Origin: Cryomorphaceae bacterium
GTDB lineage: Bacteria > Bacteroidota > Bacteroidia > Flavobacteriales > Schleiferiaceae
Direction: 5' to 3'
Length of the DNA stretch: 9,130 bases
Assembly: GCA_949547975.1 (NCBI GenBank)
Contig: CATITW010000347.1
Span: 1-9,130, forward strand
The notes beneath the pieces were generated by a model. The model saw nothing but the letters and a program-made list of their open reading frames with translations. It did not search any database and was not told where the DNA came from. This document shows, in pieces, positions 6,148 through 9,130 of this stretch. Both the position numbers and the translations under genes were made by a program. The number at the start of each line of letters is the position of its first letter. Within the stretch, counting starts at the first letter, position 1.

Positions 6148-8293
6148 GTCTTTTAGGCGCGCCTTTAAACTTAGAAGTTCCTTTAAACTTTTTTGCGCCA
6201 CCGCGGCTTTCGCTACGACCGGAGAATCCTCCTTCAGAGCGGCTTCCTTCGCTACGACCACCGTAACCGCCCTCTGAGCGACTACCGTATCCGCCTTCAC
6301 GACGTCCACCTTCTGAGCGACCACCGTATCCGCCGTCACGACTTCCACCGTACCCACTACCACCGGCAGCACGACTGTTGGATTTGTTTCTGCGGTCATC
6401 GCTACCGAAACTACTTACGCGCTCGCGTTTTGGACGGTCGCTGTCGCCACCACTCCAGTTGCCACGTCTTTCGCCACGGTCGCTATCGCCACCCCAGCTG
6501 CTGCGTCTTTGACTACGGTCGCTATCGCCACCCCAGCTGCTGCGTTTTTCACCGCGGTCGCTGTTGCCACCCCAGTTGCCACGTTTTGCACCACGGTCGC
6601 TATTGCCACCCCAGCTGCCGCGCTTCTCGCGACGATCTCCACCGCCGTGTGAGTTGCTTCGACGTGGAGTACTTACTGCACCACCTTCTTCAAAGTAGGC
6701 ATTCACCACGTACGAACCTGTTTTTGCACCTTGAAGCTTAGCAGCGATTTCTGGAGCAAAGCGCTCTTCGATATCGATGCGTGAAAACGACTGATCCATG
6801 TCAATCTTACCAATTTTTACTTTTTGGCCAGGCATTTGGTCGTTGATCAAGCCCATCAAACGGCTTGGGTTTACCTTTTGACGGTACCCTAAGTCGATCA
6901 CGATCGTTTTGTATCCGGCCTCAACACCTGTGCGGTTGTCGCGTTTGCCGTGTTCTTTTGCACGTCCCGGAGTTTCGTTGATATCACGTGCTCCGCGGTA
7001 ACGGCTCAAAATAGCTGAAGTCTCGTGGTCGAGGAAACGCTCGATCAACTCTGCTTTGCTCAGATGTGCCAGCTTGTCCATCGCTTGATCCAATAAGACT
7101 GGATCTAAGGTGGTCGAAGCTTCCATCGCTACTAGTTCGTCGATCGCTTCGCCCATTTTAATCTGGCAGATTGCGTCGCCTGAAGGGACAATTTTGTGTT
7201 CGAAAGTCTTGCCGATGATGCGTTCGAGTGTCTTTACTTTACGCATGTTACGACCGTGGGTGATCACAATAGAAATACCACTGTTCCCAGCACGACCCGT
7301 ACGGCCTGAGCGGTGAACATATACTTCTGGATCGTCTGGAATGTTCACGTTGATGACGTGTGTAAGCTCGTTCACATCGATACCACGTGCTGCGACATCC
7401 GTTGCGACCATCACTTGCAAACGCTTGTTGCGGAAACGCTTCATCACGTCGTCACGTTGTGCCTGGCTCAAATCACCATGGATCGCTTCAGCACGGTAAC
7501 CGTCGCTTACAAGCTGTTCCGCGATGCTCTGAGTCTCGCGGCGTGTTCTACAGAAGACGATGCCGTACATCTGTGGATTAAAGTCCAAAATACGACGCGT
7601 TGCTTCGTAGGTGTTTTTCGGGCTTACCACATACAGTTCGTGCTCTACTTTAGAGGCACTGATGTTTTTCTTCCCGGCAGAGATTTCTTTCGGTTCGTGC
7701 AAATATTTCTGCGTCAACTTTTTCATGCCGTCTGGCATAGTTGCACTGAAACATAAGGTTTGCTTTTCTTCCGGAGTGTTCGCAAGAATCGCGTCCAATT
7801 CATCCTGGAACCCCATGCTCAACATTTCATCGGCTTCATCCAGTACCAAGAACTGGACGTCCTCGATGCGGAGTTTGCGACGGTTGATCAGATCGAGTGT
7901 ACGACCTGGCGTACCGACCACGATCTGTGGTTTTGCTTGAAGCTCGCGAATCTGTGTCGTGATCGGTGAACCACCATAAACGGCAGTTACTTTCACGTCC
8001 ATAAATTTCGAGTACGATTCGATGTCTTTCGCGATCTGGAGACACAGCTCACGCGTCGGTGCCAAAACGATGGCCTGAACGTGCTGAACGTCTGCTTCCA
8101 ACTGGTTGAGAATAGGCAAAGAGAATGCCGCTGTCTTACCAGTCCCAGTTTGTGCAAAAGCGATCAAATCGCCTTCGTTTTCTAATAAATGCTCGATACT
8201 GAGCTTTTGAATAGGTGTGGGTGTTTCAAAACCCAGTGCTTCCACCCCACGGATAATTTCCGGGAGTAGACCGCTGTCTTTGTATGTTTCCAT
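6140..8293 (-). CDS. deaD: DEAD-box ATP-dependent RNA helicase, DeaD/CsdA type with DbpA domain and Arg/Gly-rich tail
   Basis: The 717-residue protein contains all DEAD-box motifs in order. These are the Q motif (GFETPTPIQ, 21-29), Walker A AQTGTGKT (47-54), Ia PTREL (79-83), Ib TPGR (128-131), DEAD (152-155), SAT (183-185), FCRT (247-250), TDVAARGID (298-306) and HRSGRTGRAG (327-336). Residues about 461-536 form a DbpA-type RNA-binding domain (YKTIVIDLGYRQKVNPSRLM and onward). The last 180 residues are disordered: five 13-residue Trp-Gly-Gly/Ser-Asp-Arg units, then Gly-Tyr-Gly-Gly-Arg-Ser-Glu repeats, ending in a Lys/Arg-rich tail. Proteins of this type unwind rRNA and mRNA structures in ribosome assembly and cold adaptation; the tail should bind RNA non-specifically. 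AAGGAG (8307-8302) lies 8 bases before ATG 8293 inside a hairpin, suggesting translational control. The gene has its own promoter-like box at 8422-8429. Confidence 0.95.
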   Translation of the reverse strand: METYKDSGLLPEIIRGVEALGFETPTPIQKLSIEHLLENEGDLIAFAQTGTGKTAAFSLPILNQLEADVQHVQAIVLAPTRELCLQIAKDIESYSKFMDVKVTAVYGGSPITTQIRELQAKPQIVVGTPGRTLDLINRRKLRIEDVQFLVLDEADEMLSMGFQDELDAILANTPEEKQTLCFSATMPDGMKKLTQKYLHEPKEISAGKKNISASKVEHELYVVSPKNTYEATRRILDFNPQMYGIVFCRTRRETQSIAEQLVSDGYRAEAIHGDLSQAQRDDVMKRFRNKRLQVMVATDVAARGIDVNELTHVINVNIPDDPEVYVHRSGRTGRAGNSGISIVITHGRNMRKVKTLERIIGKTFEHKIVPSGDAICQIKMGEAIDELVAMEASTTLDPVLLDQAMDKLAHLSKAELIERFLDHETSAILSRYRGARDINETPGRAKEHGKRDNRTGVEAGYKTIVIDLGYRQKVNPSRLMGLINDQMPGQKVKIGKIDMDQSFSRIDIEERFAPEIAAKLQGAKTGSYVVNAYFEEGGAVSTPRRSNSHGGGDRREKRGSWGGNSDRGAKRGNWGGNSDRGEKRSSWGGDSDRSQRRSSWGGDSDRGERRGNWSGGDSDRPKRERVSSFGSDDRRNKSNSRAAGGSGYGGSRDGGYGGRSEGGRREGGYGSRSEGGYGGRSEGSRSEGGFSGRSESRGGAKKFKGTSKFKGAPKRRK
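6194..6373 (-). repeat. Gly/Arg/Ser/Glu/Tyr-rich repeats in the deaD tail
   Basis: Codons 641-700 of deaD encode irregular repeats of the form G-G-Y-G-G/S-R-S-E-G, with four GGYG- or GGF-type cores. The region is visible on the + strand as recurring ccaccgta-t/a-ccgcc blocks. It differs in composition from the adjacent Trp-containing repeat, because Tyr/Phe and Glu replace Trp and Asp. Confidence 0.8.
6435..6632 (-). repeat. Tandem 39-base repeat in the deaD tail (five units)
   Basis: On the + strand the 8-mer CGGTCGCT recurs at 6435, 6477, 6516, 6555 and 6594, giving spacings of 42, 39, 39 and 39 bases. Each unit encodes 13 residues of the pattern W-G-G-N/D-S-D-R-x-x-K/R-R-G/S-N/S; the 42-base unit has one extra codon (WSGGDSDR). 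Units are nearly identical in DNA as well as protein, which indicates recent expansion by slippage or recombination, always in frame. Confidence 0.88.
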
Positions 8294-8417
8294 AAAGGTA
8301 GCTCCTTAAAAATTGGAGCCGTCTAAAATTGCCCAGATCCGCTGGGTGCGCCTAACTGAGTGTCAGCGCTTCCGTACAAATTTTAGCCTACATGGAAGAT
8401 GGACACCCCTTAATTGA
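8294..8417 (-). ncRNA. Structured 5' leader of deaD, candidate cis-regulatory RNA
   Basis: From the putative transcription start near 8415 to ATG 8293 the leader is about 120 bases. Read on the - strand it can form a closing stem, CTAAAATT (8386-8379) with AATTTTAG (8330-8323). This encloses a hairpin of GCG/CGC plus CTGA/TCAG (8369-8348, with a 5-base bulge) and a hairpin CCCAG-CGGAT-CTGGG (8346-8332). A separate hairpin follows, GGCTCC (8320-8315) with GGAGCT (8305-8300) and a 9-base A/T loop. It pairs the GGAG of the AAGGAG ribosome site. A minimal ATG-TAG start-stop pair lies at 8393-8388. I do not recognise a named riboswitch class. The stems are read by eye; folding energies were not computed. 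Confidence 0.5.
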
Positions 8418-8421
8418 GGTG

Positions 8422-8429
8422 CAAAGGTA
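8422..8429 (-). promoter_or_regulatory. Candidate -7 box of the deaD promoter
   Basis: TACCTTTG on the - strand is an exact TAnnTTTG match followed by CA, a form often seen at Bacteroidota promoters. It lies in the gap between the methyltransferase stop (8453) and deaD, about 130 bases before the deaD ATG. No good TTG is found 17-23 bases upstream, so the -33 element is weak or absent. Initiation would fall near 8414-8417. Confidence 0.6.
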
Positions 8430-8452
8430 CAAAGAATATATTTGATAATGAA

Positions 8453-9085
8453 CTACTTAGTTCCTCGAGCGCGAATGACCCAAGCTTCTCCGTTGTGGTA
8501 GAGTCCTTCGTTGAGCGTTATTTTTTCTTCCCAAACTTCGAGCTGGCCGAAATCGGAGAACAATTGCTGAACGGCTTCCACAGTAAAACACATGCTGCGC
8601 CCCTGAGGACCGCCGCTGCCCATACCGATGTTCTTTTCTGAGAATGCTTCGAAGATCAAATGACCACCCGGTGCCACAAAGCGCGAAAGACGAATGTAAA
8701 TCTCCATACGTGAAGCCCCAGGAGGGTGCAAATAGATCGGTGCCAACACATCCACCATCACCGGACACAAATACTCCTGAGCATCTGCCACCGCATATTC
8801 GAGTTGCTGTCCGTGTTCCGCCGCCAATTTCAAGGCCTTGTCACGCGCCGCTTCGCTCTGGTCAAAAGCTACTACATTCCAGCCTTCTTTCAGTGCATGT
8901 ACCGCGTTGCGACCTTCACCTTCTGCAGGTAAAAGCACCCCAGCTGGCTCCAATTTCGCCAACTCAGCTTTAAAGAATTCGTTCGGGTCAGTCCCGTATG
9001 CGTAGGCCGTCTTAGAGTAACGGTCGTTCCAAATTTTGGTCGGGTTATTGTCCATGGTATCGTTCATTCGTTTCACGTCTTTCAT
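8453..9085 (-). CDS. Class I SAM-dependent methyltransferase (TehB-like group)
   Basis: The product has up to 210 residues and is cytosolic. The N-terminal WNDRYSKTAYAYGTDPNEFF (19-38) is a signature I associate with a TehB/thiopurine-methyltransferase-like branch of class I enzymes. Motif I is LLPAEGEGRNAV (51-62), and the ribose-binding acidic residue is Asp75 in VVAFDQS. A motif II-like Asp101 follows in AVADAQEY, then a PGGHLIFEAFS strand (139-149) and a C-terminal region with an E-x-x-x-x-L-N-E-G-x-Y-H-x-G pattern. Motif I lacks the usual D-x-G-x-G start, which appears to be normal for this subgroup. Substrate is unknown. Three Met codons (9085, 9067, 9055) could start translation; those at 9067 and 9055 would still precede the conserved WNDRY. 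It lies upstream of deaD on the same strand but is separated by the deaD promoter and leader. Confidence 0.85.
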   Translation of the reverse strand: MKDVKRMNDTMDNNPTKIWNDRYSKTAYAYGTDPNEFFKAELAKLEPAGVLLPAEGEGRNAVHALKEGWNVVAFDQSEAARDKALKLAAEHGQQLEYAVADAQEYLCPVMVDVLAPIYLHPPGASRMEIYIRLSRFVAPGGHLIFEAFSEKNIGMGSGGPQGRSMCFTVEAVQQLFSDFGQLEVWEEKITLNEGLYHNGEAWVIRARGTK

Positions 9086-9100
9086 TCACACTTTCAGTGG

Positions 9101-9108
9101 CGAATATA
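9101..9108 (-). promoter_or_regulatory. Possible -7 box of the methyltransferase gene
   Basis: TATATTCG on the - strand differs from TAnnTTTG at one position and lies 15 bases before ATG 9085. The -33 region would fall at or beyond the window edge, so it cannot be fully judged. Confidence 0.3.
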
Positions 9109-9120
9109 GACGGCTTTCCA

Positions 9121-9128
9121 TACATTTG
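9121..9128 (+). promoter_or_regulatory. Possible -7 box for a + strand gene beyond the right edge
   Basis: TACATTTG followed by C is an exact TAnnTTTG match on the + strand in the region upstream of the divergent methyltransferase. No convincing TTG lies 17-23 bases upstream. The gene it would serve is outside the window. Confidence 0.35.
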
Positions 9129-9130
9129 CC

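Noticed and set aside
6194..6632. A CRISPR array, because of the regularly spaced repeats
   Set aside because: The repeats are in frame within deaD, adjacent units are similar over their whole length with no unique spacers, and no cas gene is present.
6193..6741. A 182-codon open frame on the + strand, antisense to the deaD tail, encoding His/Arg/Cys-rich repeats; also - strand open frames at 6100-6399 and 6415-6642
   Set aside because: These are by-products of the 39-base repeats and the biased codons of the helicase tail, which keep several frames free of stops. The products are low-complexity, lack any recognisable domain and have no start signals.
7313..7756. A 147-codon open frame on the + strand opposite the helicase core
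   Set aside because: It lies entirely antisense to the conserved DEAD-box motifs, whose sequence constraints explain it. The product resembles nothing I know.
8453..9085. Tellurite resistance gene tehB
   Set aside because: Only the general class I fold and the TehB-like N-terminal signature can be seen. Neighbours give no support for tellurite resistance, so no gene symbol or resistance role was assigned.

Overview
The window looks like a chromosomal segment of a Bacteroidota bacterium, probably of the Flavobacteriales type. Three things suggest this. Several intergenic gaps carry the Bacteroidota -7 promoter box TAnnTTTG. One gene belongs to a small membrane-anchored family (DUF7935) that I associate with this phylum. 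The TrkH protein is a long form with an extended membrane N-terminus. I see no tRNA, rRNA, insertion sequence, CRISPR array or phage gene. Gene density is very high, and the longest gap (159 bases, 8294-8452) is a structured mRNA leader.

Layout: (1) The C-terminal end of meaB (+) enters from the left edge and converges on a DUF7935-family gene (-) with only 2 bases between the stop codons. (2) The DUF7935 gene is divergent from a + strand group at 914-4412: a class I aminotransferase of the aspartate type, a DUF6165-family gene 2 bases behind it, and a TrkH potassium transporter 29 bases further on. The divergent gap holds two overlapping promoters. (3) From 4438 to the right end everything lies on the - strand: a 2-oxoglutarate/Fe(II) oxygenase, a short-chain dehydrogenase, a DeaD-type RNA helicase with a repetitive Arg/Gly-rich tail, and a class I SAM methyltransferase. 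A perfect -7 box at the right edge hints at a divergent + strand gene just outside.

Most of these are core or housekeeping genes: cobalamin-dependent mutase maintenance, amino acid metabolism, potassium uptake and RNA remodelling. They do not form one obvious pathway, and I see no defence system or biosynthetic cluster. The most interesting signal is non-coding. The roughly 120-base leader of the RNA helicase can fold into a three-way junction, followed by a hairpin that buries an AAGGAG ribosome-binding site 8 bases before the start codon. This resembles a riboswitch, RNA thermometer or autoregulatory leader. Other points worth a look are the unusual translation start of trkH, its voltage-sensor-like N-terminal membrane region, and the 39-base tandem repeats in the helicase tail.
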